Positions 1 through 8,244 of a DNA stretch of 26,965 nt are shown here, one piece after another. The stretch lies in NCBI GenBank assembly GCA_965659675.1, contig CBFHWY010000036.1, positions 1 through 26,965 of the forward strand, read 5' to 3'. Position 1 is the first letter of the stretch, and each line of letters begins with the position of its first letter. Made by a program: the position numbers and the translations under genes. The notes below the pieces were generated by a model. The model searched no databases. It was not told the origin of the DNA and saw only the letters and a list, made by a program, of their open reading frames with translations. This stretch comes from CBFHWY01 sp965659675. Its GTDB lineage: Bacteria; Bacteroidota; Bacteroidia; Flavobacteriales_G; Salibacteraceae.

Positions 1-485
1 AGTTCGGCAGCGTTACCCATGTGATATTGGTTGTAGACGTCAGTCAGTCCATCGAGTACCATACCATCCTGCATTTTAATGGGGCCTAGTTTCTGTCCTG
101 AACGTCCATTCAAATAGTGGGGTACAGAAGACATGTTTTCCATTCCACCCGCAACGATGATATCGCGATCTCCTACCATGATCGACTGTGCCGCCATCAT
201 GATCGCCTTCATTCCTGAGGCACACACTTTATTGACTGTGGTGCATGGAACGTTTTCACTCACCCCTGCAAACATCGCAGCCTGGCGAGCTGGAGCCTGT
301 CCAAGTCCTGCTTGAAGAACGCAACCCATGTAAACTTCTTCTACATCATCAGCTTTCACTCCGGCCTTATCAAGAGCACCTTTGATAGCGATTGAACCCA
401 GCTTCGGGGCTGGAATGGAGGATAGAGATCCCATGAATGATCCCATTGGTGTTCTGGCAGCTGATACGATATATACTTCTTTCAT
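1..485 (-). CDS. Acetyl-CoA C-acyltransferase (thiolase), N-terminal part, cut by window edge
   Basis: My translation of the minus strand from the ATG at 485-483 gives 161 residues that run off the window. It begins MKEVYIVSAARTPMGSF, the usual thiolase opening. The nucleophile loop NKVCASGMKA places the active-site cysteine at residue 88, and the glycine-rich stretch VAGGMENMS follows. Thiolases condense two acetyl-CoA to acetoacetyl-CoA or cleave 3-ketoacyl-CoA in the cytoplasm. The His and second Cys of the active site lie in the missing C-terminal half (family length about 390 residues), so biosynthetic and beta-oxidation types cannot be separated. The gene is divergent from the HD-domain gene at 630. 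A -7 box lies about 20 bases before the start codon. The family call is secure; the precise substrate is not. Confidence 0.93.
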   Translation of the reverse strand, partial: MKEVYIVSAARTPMGSFMGSLSSIPAPKLGSIAIKGALDKAGVKADDVEEVYMGCVLQAGLGQAPARQAAMFAGVSENVPCTTVNKVCASGMKAIMMAAQSIMVGDRDIIVAGGMENMSSVPHYLNGRSGQKLGPIKMQDGMVLDGLTDVYNQYHMGNAAE

Positions 486-506
486 TTCTGTTGTTTTTTG
501 GGAGGC

Positions 507-514
507 CAAATGTA
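507..514 (-). promoter_or_regulatory. Candidate Bacteroidota -7 box for the thiolase gene
   Basis: On the minus strand this reads TACATTTG, an exact match to TAnnTTTG. It would start transcription near position 500, leaving a short leader before the ATG at 485. I see no good TTTG box at the -33 position. A match of this type is expected several times by chance in 27 kb, so the call rests on its placement. Confidence 0.45.
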
Positions 515-577
515 GTCATTTTGAGCGCTGTTTTGTCGCTTGATCTTGCGCAAAAACGTTGATATCTGATTGAAAAA

Positions 578-596
578 TACTCTACTGACTAGAGTA
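578..596. promoter_or_regulatory. Perfect 7-bp inverted repeat, operator-like, in the 486-629 divergent intergenic region
   Basis: TACTCTA and TAGAGTA are perfect reverse complements separated by five bases (CTGAC). The element sits 34 bases before the start of the HD-domain gene at 630, where a dimeric regulator could act. No T-run follows, so it is not a terminator. No regulator gene lies next to it, and its role is inference. Confidence 0.4.
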
Positions 597-629
597 AAAT
601 TCAAGGGTGCTGCTTAATTTAGCCAATTA

Positions 630-2720
630 ATGAATGATCTTCTGAAAGAACTTAAGGAGAGTCCCCGACTCTGGCAAAAGATCCTGGCAGTTCTGGCCAG
701 CCTAATGATCATTGTTTTCTTTTTTCCAAAGGAGGCCAAATTCCAATATGAATTCCAAAAAGGAATGCCCTGGCTCCATGAAGACCTTCTGGCTCCTTTC
801 GATTTCGCTATCTACAAAACTGAAGAACAGATACAGAAAGAAGAAGCTGAGATTCAAAATTCAAACACTCCTTACTTTAAAAAGAATGAAGCTATCGGAG
901 CAGATATGATTTCGAGCTTTCAGGCAAAATTGTTGGCTGCCTGGGATTCAATAGAGGTTTCAGAAGAAGAAGGTTTTCCTGCTCTGGCAAAAGAAAAAGA
1001 GCTGGATTTTGGGATTGAAGTGCTTGAAGAGATCTACGACAAAGGCCTCCTACAAGCCAATGACAGGTTGTCTGAATTAAAGGATGATGCGGGCGTCTAC
1101 ATCCGTGAAAATGAATCCACTTCTTTCAGGGACTTAGAGGATGTTTACTCCATTACTCAGGCACTTTCTTACATCGATGATCAATTAGACGCATACTCAA
1201 CTGAGAAGCAAGTAGTACTTGAGGAGCTACTCAAAGATCATTTGAGACCAAATCTCATTTTTGATGAAAAGCAAACTAAGCAGAGACTCCAGCAAGAACT
1301 GAACAGTATATCGCTCAGTTATGGTAAGGTTTCTCGAAATCAGAAGGTCATCGGTAAAGGTGAGTTGATCGACGATGAGCTCTATCAAAAGCTCGTGTCC
1401 CTGAAGAAGGAATTTGAATTGCGTTCAGGCGGAGGAAAGGAAAAATGGATGTTGGTGACTGGGCAGGTCCTGATCACCGCGATCAGCCTTCTTGCTTTGC
1501 TGCTCTTTTTATCCATTTTCAGTAAGGATGTTATCAATGAAAACAATCGTCTTAGTTTCATTTTGCTGGTTTTCACCTTGACAGTGGTACTTGGTGCAGT
1601 TCCTCAATATTTCGATGCTTTGGACATCTACCTCCTCCCCTTCTGCATACTACCAATTCTTATTCGAACATTCTTTGATATCAGGTTGGCCATTTTCATT
1701 CACCTGCTCACCATGATCCTCATTGGCTTTGTTGCCCCTAATGGTTTTGAGTTTGTATTTGTTCAGAGCATTGCTGGCTTGATGGGCCTCTTTAGTTTGG
1801 TAAGCTTGAGAAAAAGATCACAGCTCCTCACCACAGCGCTTGTGATATTTATGAGCTACACCCTAACCTTCATTGGGTTATCGATCATTCATGAGGCTTC
1901 CCTTTCGCAGGTACATTGGGCGAACCTTCAGTGGTTTGCCATCAGCGCTGTACTAACTTTACTTGTATATCCATTGATATTTCTCTTTGAAAAGGCCTTT
2001 GGCTTTCTTTCAGATGTTACACTGATGGAGTTGAGTGATACCAATTCACCTTTGTTACGTGAACTGAATTCAAAAGCACCAGGCACTTTCCAGCATTCAT
2101 TGCAAGTGGCCAATCCTGCCGAGGCTGGCATTCTTAAGATCGGCGGAGATCCACTTTTAACAAGAACCGGAGCCTTATACCACGACATCGGAAAAATGAA
2201 AGAGCCAGCTTATTTCATTGAAAATCAAACCCCTGGATTTAATCCGCACGATAAATTGTCCTTCAAAGAAAGTGCCAGGATCATCATTGATCATGTCACC
2301 GAAGGAGTTAAAATGGCCAGAAAGAACAATTTGCCTCAGAATATTATCGATTTCATTAGTTCGCACCACGGAACAAGTGTGGCCAGGTATTTCTATACGA
2401 TGCACATCAATGAAAATCCAGACACTGAAGTTGAAAAATCTGACTTTCAATATCCGGGTCCAAAACCGCAGTCCAGAGAAACCGCTGTTTTGATGATGGC
2501 AGACTCAGTAGAAGCGGCCTCCAGAAGCATGAAAGAGTATTCAGCCGAGAGCATCGAAAAACTGGTGAGTGGAATCATTGATGCTCAGGCAGCTGATCTG
2601 CAATTTGAGTATGCGGATATCACTTTTAGGGATCTCAGCGTTTTAAAGGAGATCTTCATTAAAATGCTAAAGACCATTTACCACGTTAGGATTGCTTATC
2701 CAGAAGAGAAAAAAGAATGA
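630..2720 (+). CDS. 7TM-HD family membrane phosphohydrolase (PgpH/YqfF-like)
   Basis: This is a 696-residue protein in the 7TMR-HD architecture. One N-terminal membrane helix (about 18-33) is followed by an extracytoplasmic domain (about 35-270), seven hydrophobic helices (about 273-455) and a cytoplasmic HD domain (about 475-690). The metal-binding HD residues are visible: H489 in FQHSLQVAN, H518-D519 in HDIGK, H579-H580 in SSHHGTS, and D625 in MMADSVEA. Family members such as Listeria PgpH hydrolyse the second messenger c-di-AMP, so a nucleotide phosphodiesterase role is the best inference, with signals probably sensed by the outer domain. The stop codon overlaps the start of the PrsW-like gene (ATGA), so the two are translationally coupled. 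Length and motifs are normal; nothing is truncated. The substrate is not proven by sequence. Confidence 0.92.
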   Translation: MNDLLKELKESPRLWQKILAVLASLMIIVFFFPKEAKFQYEFQKGMPWLHEDLLAPFDFAIYKTEEQIQKEEAEIQNSNTPYFKKNEAIGADMISSFQAKLLAAWDSIEVSEEEGFPALAKEKELDFGIEVLEEIYDKGLLQANDRLSELKDDAGVYIRENESTSFRDLEDVYSITQALSYIDDQLDAYSTEKQVVLEELLKDHLRPNLIFDEKQTKQRLQQELNSISLSYGKVSRNQKVIGKGELIDDELYQKLVSLKKEFELRSGGGKEKWMLVTGQVLITAISLLALLLFLSIFSKDVINENNRLSFILLVFTLTVVLGAVPQYFDALDIYLLPFCILPILIRTFFDIRLAIFIHLLTMILIGFVAPNGFEFVFVQSIAGLMGLFSLVSLRKRSQLLTTALVIFMSYTLTFIGLSIIHEASLSQVHWANLQWFAISAVLTLLVYPLIFLFEKAFGFLSDVTLMELSDTNSPLLRELNSKAPGTFQHSLQVANPAEAGILKIGGDPLLTRTGALYHDIGKMKEPAYFIENQTPGFNPHDKLSFKESARIIIDHVTEGVKMARKNNLPQNIIDFISSHHGTSVARYFYTMHINENPDTEVEKSDFQYPGPKPQSRETAVLMMADSVEAASRSMKEYSAESIEKLVSGIIDAQAADLQFEYADITFRDLSVLKEIFIKMLKTIYHVRIAYPEEKKE

Positions 2721-4852
2721 ACTCGATTCTTTTTGTACTGCTAAACATTTTTGCTGTTGTCATCATTTATTCATGGTTTGATGTAGCTAGCAAGAAGTTC
2801 CGATCGAGAAAGCTGAGTTTCCCTTCCGTTTGGAGACTGGTCAGAATGCCGGTGATTCTCGCGACGCTTACACTCACCCCCTACTTTCTGGTACAATCGG
2901 GATTCTTTGAACCAGATGTCAATAGTCTTGAAGATCGCATCGACCTGCTTGAGTCGAATGAAGACTTCCAGGGCTTAAGCATTGCCTATCTCATTAAGAT
3001 CAAAGAACAGGAGGAGTACAGAGCTGATAATACAGTTCATTTTAAGCTGGTGCATAATTATCGCCGCTATTTTCAGGAGGAAGCGAACAAAGCAGAAAAT
3101 AGAGATCGCCAGCTCAAACTGGATAAAGAAGGACAGGCTATTGATGAGCTCTATTCTGGTGATTTGATCCCGAGCCCTCAGCGCGAGATCTTTCTTTCCA
3201 TGCATTATGTCAATACGGGCCGGCTAAATAAGGCCAAGAAACTGCTCGATCGCATTGAAGATCCTGAAGCCCGATATTACAATTATACCCTTGGCCGATA
3301 TTACAAACGAATCAATGAGATTGATTCTGCGATCTTCTTTATTGAGTGGGAAGTTGAGTTTCACGGAGCCCACGAAGCCTCGGTAAGGGAGTTAAGTGCT
3401 TTGTACTACAGAAATAGTCGCTATTTACCCTTAAAGGAACTCGTTTACAGCGAACTTGGAGAATCAGTACACTTTTACTTCCGCAGGCTTGTTTTTTTCA
3501 TAGAAAAAGATGTCCCAGCTTACTTCAAGAGTTTGATCAGCTATGAGATCTCAAAGGTCAACCCGATAGGAACCAGCGCTGCCTTTCTCATTGCATTCAT
3601 TTGGTTATTCTACATCAGGAAGCTCGACATTTTTGAGCCAGAGCGGTGGGTGTACGTTATGTTGGCCTTCGTTTTGGGAGGTTTTTTCACAGAGTTTGTT
3701 TATCCACTCACAGATGCTCTCAATGTGCTGGTAGGTTTTGACCTAAACGGAAAACCACTCAATGACTTTCTATATTGTTTCATCGGAATTGGAGTCATTG
3801 AGGAGTTGATAAAGGCCATTCCTCTGGTGATCATCGTGCTTTTCACCAGGGAAGCTGATGAACCTTATGATTTCATACTCTACGCAGCTGCTTCTGCTTT
3901 GGGTTTCGCTTTTGTCGAGAATATCAGTTATCTGGAAAGCAGCGAGCTACAAAACATCAACGGCAGAATGCTCACTGCTGCTGTGGCACACATGTCATTC
4001 AGCTCAGCTGTGGCCTATGGAGTGCTACTCAGTAAATTCGTTTATCAAAAACATCGTTTACTAACGGTCATCGGATTCTTTCTATTGGCATCACTGGCCC
4101 ATGGTTTTTATGACTTTTGGCTGATCAATGAATGGGCTTCGAAATATTCTGGATTCACCGTCATTTTCTTTATCGGTACTGTGCATTTGTGGTTCATCAT
4201 GAAAAACAATGCCATCAATATCTCGAATTATTTCGATTCAAAGATCAAGATGAACAATGACTTGCTGAAAGATTATCTGATCGTCACTTTAGTATTTGTG
4301 CTCATGTTCAGCTATACCGGAATAGCCGCTACAAGAGGAACGGAAGCCGGTAATAGTTTTCTCTATTCACAATTATTGAATTACCTATACTTTATCCTAT
4401 ACCTAACCTATAGCTTTAGCCGTTTTGATGTTGTGAGAGGCTATCTCGCCCCTTTCACGATTCCTTTCGACTTTATGATCCCCAGACTCAAGGAAACCCC
4501 AAACTATTCAGAAACTCGTCTGGCCATTGGATTATTCGAGATCAATCCCTGGACCCAATCCCATGAACCCCATCACAAGATCCTAAGAGGAAAACTGACA
4601 CAGCGTAAAACTGTGGATGGAAACAAACATTGGTACTTGTTCAGGTGCGACTACCCAGTTAGTTGGGAAGGCAAGATTTACGATTGCTTTCTAGTACGAC
4701 ACTATGATCGACAAGTAAAGTTAAACTCCGGCCGAAAATGCCTGGTACAGGTTATGGTACCCGAACACAAGGACCAGCTTGAACAACTTGTCCTAAGCAA
4801 ACATGAATTACGCTGGATCTCCTGGGGAGTATCAAAAGCGGTTAGCGAGTAA
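2717..4852 (+). CDS. PrsW-like intramembrane protease with N-terminal helical-repeat and C-terminal extra domain
   Basis: The protein has 711 residues. Hydrophobic helices at about 1-17 and 43-62 are followed by a soluble helical region (about 70-285) that looks TPR-like. The multi-helix membrane core (about 290-560) carries the PrsW hallmarks: EELIK with E362-E363, GFAFVENISY with E401, AHMSF with H425 and LAHGFYD with H462. A soluble tail of about 125 residues follows. In Bacillus, PrsW makes the site-1 cut of the anti-sigma factor RsiW; the target here is unknown. Classical PrsW proteins are much shorter (roughly 200-400 residues), so the flanking domains are unusual. The start codon overlaps the stop of the HD-domain gene by four bases, and the 3' end overlaps the convergent gene at 4842 by 11 bases. 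The protease call is good; the function of the added domains is unknown. Confidence 0.85.
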   Translation: MNSILFVLLNIFAVVIIYSWFDVASKKFRSRKLSFPSVWRLVRMPVILATLTLTPYFLVQSGFFEPDVNSLEDRIDLLESNEDFQGLSIAYLIKIKEQEEYRADNTVHFKLVHNYRRYFQEEANKAENRDRQLKLDKEGQAIDELYSGDLIPSPQREIFLSMHYVNTGRLNKAKKLLDRIEDPEARYYNYTLGRYYKRINEIDSAIFFIEWEVEFHGAHEASVRELSALYYRNSRYLPLKELVYSELGESVHFYFRRLVFFIEKDVPAYFKSLISYEISKVNPIGTSAAFLIAFIWLFYIRKLDIFEPERWVYVMLAFVLGGFFTEFVYPLTDALNVLVGFDLNGKPLNDFLYCFIGIGVIEELIKAIPLVIIVLFTREADEPYDFILYAAASALGFAFVENISYLESSELQNINGRMLTAAVAHMSFSSAVAYGVLLSKFVYQKHRLLTVIGFFLLASLAHGFYDFWLINEWASKYSGFTVIFFIGTVHLWFIMKNNAINISNYFDSKIKMNNDLLKDYLIVTLVFVLMFSYTGIAATRGTEAGNSFLYSQLLNYLYFILYLTYSFSRFDVVRGYLAPFTIPFDFMIPRLKETPNYSETRLAIGLFEINPWTQSHEPHHKILRGKLTQRKTVDGNKHWYLFRCDYPVSWEGKIYDCFLVRHYDRQVKLNSGRKCLVQVMVPEHKDQLEQLVLSKHELRWISWGVSKAVSE

Positions 4853-5615
4853 CAATCAACTTTTGAAGCTGACTTGCCCCTTCCTGGTCAAGTTGAACTA
4901 AATAAATGCCTTCATTAAGGTCACTCAGGTTCAGGTCACTCACCTCAGCTGCTTGCCTTACTAGCTTTCCATTCAGATCAAAGACACGAACACTATTCAG
5001 CTTCTCGCTGAAGTAAAGTGTGTTTTTCGCTGGATTTGGATAAAAACTCAGATTGTTATCGTCCTCTAGCTCTTCACTTCCAACAGGAGCAACAGTTGCC
5101 TGGTTGGTACTTAGATAGATCACATCACCAGAGGTAGCCCCATCGCCATTTGCAGCATTAACTGCAGCGTAGAAGGTAATATCTGATGGCATGCTCGATG
5201 GAGCTGTCCAATCTACAGACCAGATCTTCTGATTATTCGTACCCGTTGTTCCCGTTCCAGTATGGGTCACTGTTCCGCTAGGCGTTAATTGGGTTTCATT
5301 GCTATTGGTAATCGTAAAAGTTCCTTCCTTACCTGAAGCAGCGCTTTCTGCAGTGAGTTCAAAGCCAAACTTGTTTGAAGTTGTACTCGAAGCCGTTAGG
5401 GTGATCGTATAAGTGTTTCCTCCAACAATTCCTGCAGATGGAATGTCAGTGGTGATCCATCCCGTAGCAATTCGAGAGGTGCCAACATGGCAACCTACAG
5501 AACAATTCGATCCGTGAAAAGGTGATCCTGTTCTTCCTCCAGGTGATCCTGTTGAGTTGTTAAGGTTAAGATAGCCAACAGTGGCAAGTGCGGTTATAAT
5601 TAGAAGTTTTTTCAT
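4842..5615 (-). CDS. Secreted T9SS type A cargo with an N-terminal CX3CH motif (choice-of-anchor V-like)
   Basis: The protein has 257 residues. A short hydrophobic signal-like start (MKKLLIITALATVGYL) precedes a glycine/serine-rich segment with C38, C42 and H43 in the motif CSVGCH. A beta-rich domain follows (about 48-185), then a type A C-terminal sorting domain (about 190-257) beginning at LSFYPNPAKN, containing GIYLVQL and ending in a basic tail. The layout resembles the Bacteroidota choice-of-anchor V family, whose members usually carry a CXXCH haem-like motif near the N-terminus; here there are three residues between the cysteines. The protein is probably exported by the Sec and type IX systems. 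Haem attachment, metal binding or a disulfide are all possible. The last 11 bases overlap the end of the convergent PrsW-like gene. The secretion signals are clear; the function is not. Confidence 0.82.
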   Translation of the reverse strand: MKKLLIITALATVGYLNLNNSTGSPGGRTGSPFHGSNCSVGCHVGTSRIATGWITTDIPSAGIVGGNTYTITLTASSTTSNKFGFELTAESAASGKEGTFTITNSNETQLTPSGTVTHTGTGTTGTNNQKIWSVDWTAPSSMPSDITFYAAVNAANGDGATSGDVIYLSTNQATVAPVGSEELEDDNNLSFYPNPAKNTLYFSEKLNSVRVFDLNGKLVRQAAEVSDLNLSDLNEGIYLVQLDQEGASQLQKLIVTR

Positions 5616-5644
5616 GTATTGATTAATTACTGACTAAAATCATA

Positions 5645-5673
5645 TTTGAGTGTTCAAACTAAATCTACCTTTG
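5645..5673 (+). promoter_or_regulatory. Bacteroidota-type promoter of the tetR operon
   Basis: TTTG at 5645-5648 and TACCTTTG at 5666-5673 match the -33 and -7 consensus elements with 17 bases between them. Transcription would start near 5680, inside the palindrome at 5671-5690, about 17 bases before the TTG start of the regulator. This is the best two-box promoter in the window. Confidence 0.7.
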
Positions 5674-5690
5674 ACCGAACGTTCAATCAA
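5671..5690. promoter_or_regulatory. TetR-family operator: 20-bp palindrome over the start of transcription
   Basis: The site reads TTGA-CC-GAACGTTC-AA-TCAA. The central GAACGTTC is a perfect palindrome and the outer TTGA/TCAA arms also pair, leaving only two mismatched positions per half-site. It overlaps the last three bases of the -7 box and the predicted start point, six bases before the regulator's start codon. Size and placement are typical for autorepression by a TetR dimer. Binding is inferred, not shown. Confidence 0.72.
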
Positions 5691-5696
5691 AAGTAA

Positions 5697-6284
5697 TTGG
5701 CACCTCGCAGCACCGAACAATTTGAACAATTAAGGGCCGAAAGTAAGGAACGAATCCTTACGTCGGCATTCGAATTATTTGCCGAAGAGGGATATCATGG
5801 TACCTCTGTAAGTAAGATCGCCCGAAATGCAAATGTTTCAAAGGGTTTACTCTATAATTATTTTGAGGGTAAAGAAGCGCTTTTGGTTGCTATTATGCGG
5901 TCATTGATTGATGAGATCGACCGCTTTTTTTCATTTGATCGCTTTGATAAAGTTGATGAAGAGGTGCTCATGGATTGGGTTGATATGTCCTTTGAGGTTG
6001 TTCAAAGAGATGTGAGAAAATGGAGACTCTATGTCGCCCTATCTACCCAACCCGAGGTTACACCGATTCTTATGAAAACTGCCAATGATTCAGTTTTGAA
6101 ATTCATGAACGGTGTAAATGAGTTTTTCACTGCTAAAGGAATCAGCAATGCGCAGCATTGGATCAGACATATAGCCGCAATCGTAGATGGAGTGCAGCTA
6201 CATATTACCATGGATCCAGATAACTATCCCGCTGAATTCTCGAAAGACATCATCAAAACACAGATAAAAGGACTATTAAAATGA
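5697..6284 (+). CDS. TetR/AcrR-family transcriptional regulator, first gene of the export operon
   Basis: This 195-residue protein has a normal TetR layout. The N-terminal DNA-binding domain (about 15-65) holds the motifs ILTSAFELFAEEGYHGTSV, IARNANVSKG and LLYNYFEGKEAL, and an all-helical ligand domain follows. The start is TTG: an in-frame TAA stands immediately upstream (5694-5696), and no ATG or GTG lies before the conserved domain. TetR proteins usually repress their own operon and release DNA on binding a small ligand. The palindrome at 5671-5690 over the promoter fits this. The stop overlaps the ATG of the next gene by four bases, so the regulator is made with the transporter it probably controls. 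The ligand is unknown. Confidence 0.92.
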   Translation: MAPRSTEQFEQLRAESKERILTSAFELFAEEGYHGTSVSKIARNANVSKGLLYNYFEGKEALLVAIMRSLIDEIDRFFSFDRFDKVDEEVLMDWVDMSFEVVQRDVRKWRLYVALSTQPEVTPILMKTANDSVLKFMNGVNEFFTAKGISNAQHWIRHIAAIVDGVQLHITMDPDNYPAEFSKDIIKTQIKGLLK

Positions 6285-7021
6285 AATTACTCAGTATTTT
6301 CCTGACCCTCATTCTCACCACTCCATTGATGAGTCAAAGCGCTTTGGAGATCATTAAAAAAGTGGATGAAAAACAGCGCGGTGAAAGCTCTTACATAGAA
6401 ATGAAGATCATTACTGAGCGCCCGAGATGGACTCGCGAAATGGAAATGAATGCCTGGTCAAAAGGAACAGATTACAGTCTGGTTTTGATCACCTCTCCAG
6501 CCAAGGAAAAAGGCACAGTGATGTTAAAGCGCGGCAAAGAAGTTTGGAACTGGATCCCAAATATCGAGCGATCGATCAAGCTGCCCCCTTCAATGATGAT
6601 GCAATCATGGATGGGGACCGACTTTACCAACGATGATCTAGTACGACAATCCTCAATTGTAACTGACTACAGCCATAAGATCGTAGGAGATAGCATTATT
6701 GAAGGTCGTGAGTGCAAGGAGATTGAACTCATTCCAAAGCCAGATGCACCAGTAGTTTGGGGCCGTATCAATTCCTGGGTAGATACTGAAGACTACCTTC
6801 AATTAAAGGTGGAGTTTTATGATGAAGATGATTACCTGGTCAATGTCATGAATTCCTCAGACATCAAAGAACTGGGAGGAAGAACTATGCCTACTCGCAT
6901 GGAAATGATCCCAGTGGATAAAGAAGGACATAAGACCATCATGATCACCGAAGAGGCAAAATTCAATATGCCTATTGAGCAGAGCTTCTTTTCCACCCAA
7001 AATATGAGAAAAGTCAAATGA
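6281..7021 (+). CDS. LolA-like periplasmic protein (outer membrane lipoprotein-sorting protein family)
   Basis: The protein has 246 residues. A signal peptide (about 1-18, ending near LMSQS) is followed by a beta-rich domain with segments such as SYIEMKIITERPRW, MLKRGKEVWNWIPNIERSIKLPP and SWMGTDFTNDDLV. These are characteristic of LolA/LolB-fold proteins annotated as outer membrane lipoprotein-sorting protein. The fold carries acylated or lipid cargo across the periplasm in a hydrophobic half-barrel. Its place between TetR and an ABC exporter, with four-base overlaps on both sides, suggests it receives cargo from that exporter. It lacks a lipobox, so it should be soluble in the periplasm. 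The cargo (lipoprotein, lipid or other amphiphile) cannot be read from the sequence. It is unlikely to be the housekeeping LolA, given its own regulator and operon. Confidence 0.85.
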   Translation: MKLLSIFLTLILTTPLMSQSALEIIKKVDEKQRGESSYIEMKIITERPRWTREMEMNAWSKGTDYSLVLITSPAKEKGTVMLKRGKEVWNWIPNIERSIKLPPSMMMQSWMGTDFTNDDLVRQSSIVTDYSHKIVGDSIIEGRECKEIELIPKPDAPVVWGRINSWVDTEDYLQLKVEFYDEDDYLVNVMNSSDIKELGGRTMPTRMEMIPVDKEGHKTIMITEEAKFNMPIEQSFFSTQNMRKVK

Positions 7022-8235
7022 TCATCCCAAAGCTCGCCTGGCGAAACATATGGAGAAACAAAAGACGGACAGCCATCACGATGGTATCTATCTTCTTTGC
7101 TGTGATCCTCTCTTCACTCATGATGAGTGTAAAGGAGGGAACCTATGATCGAATGATCGATGCCTCTGTTGGCGCATACATGGGATATGGGCAAATTCAC
7201 GCCAATGGTTACTGGGAAGAGAAGAGTTTGGATTGGAGTTTTAGTTTGAGCGATACCTTGATTCAAATCCTCGAAGAAGATAAAGGCATCGATAACTACA
7301 TTCCTCGTCTGGAGAGTTTTGCGCTCGCCGCGGGTGAGACCATGACCAAAGGATCCATGGTATCAGGTATCGATGTCGAAAAAGAAGCGAGGCTGAATCA
7401 GCTTAACGAACGCGTCTTTGAGGGAGAATACCTTGAAGCTGATGATCAGGCAATTCTGGTTGGTGACGGACTTGCAAAGTACCTTAAACTGGCTGTTGGT
7501 GACACCATGGTGCTTTTGGGTCAGGGTTATCACGGAAGCAGTGCTGCTGGCAAATATCCCATTAAGGGCCTGATCAAATTTGGTAATCCAGAACTGAGCA
7601 AGCAATTGGTTTTTCTTCCTCTGGAAGCCTCTAAGCAACTTTACGGAACAGAAGGAAACATCACCAATCTGATACTAAAATTCAAGGATAACGACGAGTC
7701 CTTAGCAGTTACTCAGGAGTTGCAAAAGAAACTGAGCAAGGACTATGAGATCATGCATTGGACCAGCACAAACAAAGAGATCATAGATATGATCGAAGCT
7801 GATCGCGTAGAGGGTTATGTATTCATGTTCATTCTGTACATGGTGATTGCCTTCGGAATATTTGGTACTACCTTGATGATGCTCGCAGAACGCAGACACG
7901 AATTTGGGGTACTCATAGCCATTGGTTTGAGGCGTTTTCAGCTTGCCGTTCTGGTCTGGTTGGAAGTAATGATCATTAGTATCCTTGGGGCATTCATTGG
8001 GATGTTTGGGGCATACCCAATTTGCTATTACCTATGGGCTAATCCCATTCAACTGACTGGAGAAATGAGTGAAATGACGGAAGAATATGGTATGGAGCCG
8101 GTCATTCAGGCTTCGATCGACTCTTCGGTCTTCACCCAGCAGGCAGTAGTGATTGCCATTATCGCATCCATCATTGCGATCTATCCACTATTAAAGCTTT
8201 TAAGAGTAAAAGCCATAGAAGAAATGAGAAGTTAA
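7018..8235 (+). CDS. ABC transporter permease, FtsX/LolCE/MacB type (first of pair)
   Basis: The protein has 405 residues. It starts KLAWRNIWRNKRRTAITM, a cytoplasmic amphipathic element leading into the first membrane helix (about 18-42). A large extracytoplasmic domain (about 45-255) is followed by three C-terminal helices near 262-285, 308-338 and 372-396. This four-helix plan is that of type VII ABC permeases, which move substrates from the inner membrane or periplasm without carrying them through the bilayer (LolCE, MacB). The ATG overlaps the stop of the LolA-like gene. It resembles the next gene in plan and in the AWRNIWRNK opening, so the two probably form a heterodimer as LolC and LolE do. 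Full length; nothing abnormal seen. Confidence 0.9.
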   Translation: MIIPKLAWRNIWRNKRRTAITMVSIFFAVILSSLMMSVKEGTYDRMIDASVGAYMGYGQIHANGYWEEKSLDWSFSLSDTLIQILEEDKGIDNYIPRLESFALAAGETMTKGSMVSGIDVEKEARLNQLNERVFEGEYLEADDQAILVGDGLAKYLKLAVGDTMVLLGQGYHGSSAAGKYPIKGLIKFGNPELSKQLVFLPLEASKQLYGTEGNITNLILKFKDNDESLAVTQELQKKLSKDYEIMHWTSTNKEIIDMIEADRVEGYVFMFILYMVIAFGIFGTTLMMLAERRHEFGVLIAIGLRRFQLAVLVWLEVMIISILGAFIGMFGAYPICYYLWANPIQLTGEMSEMTEEYGMEPVIQASIDSSVFTQQAVVIAIIASIIAIYPLLKLLRVKAIEEMRS

Positions 8236-8244
8236 ACAAAGCCT

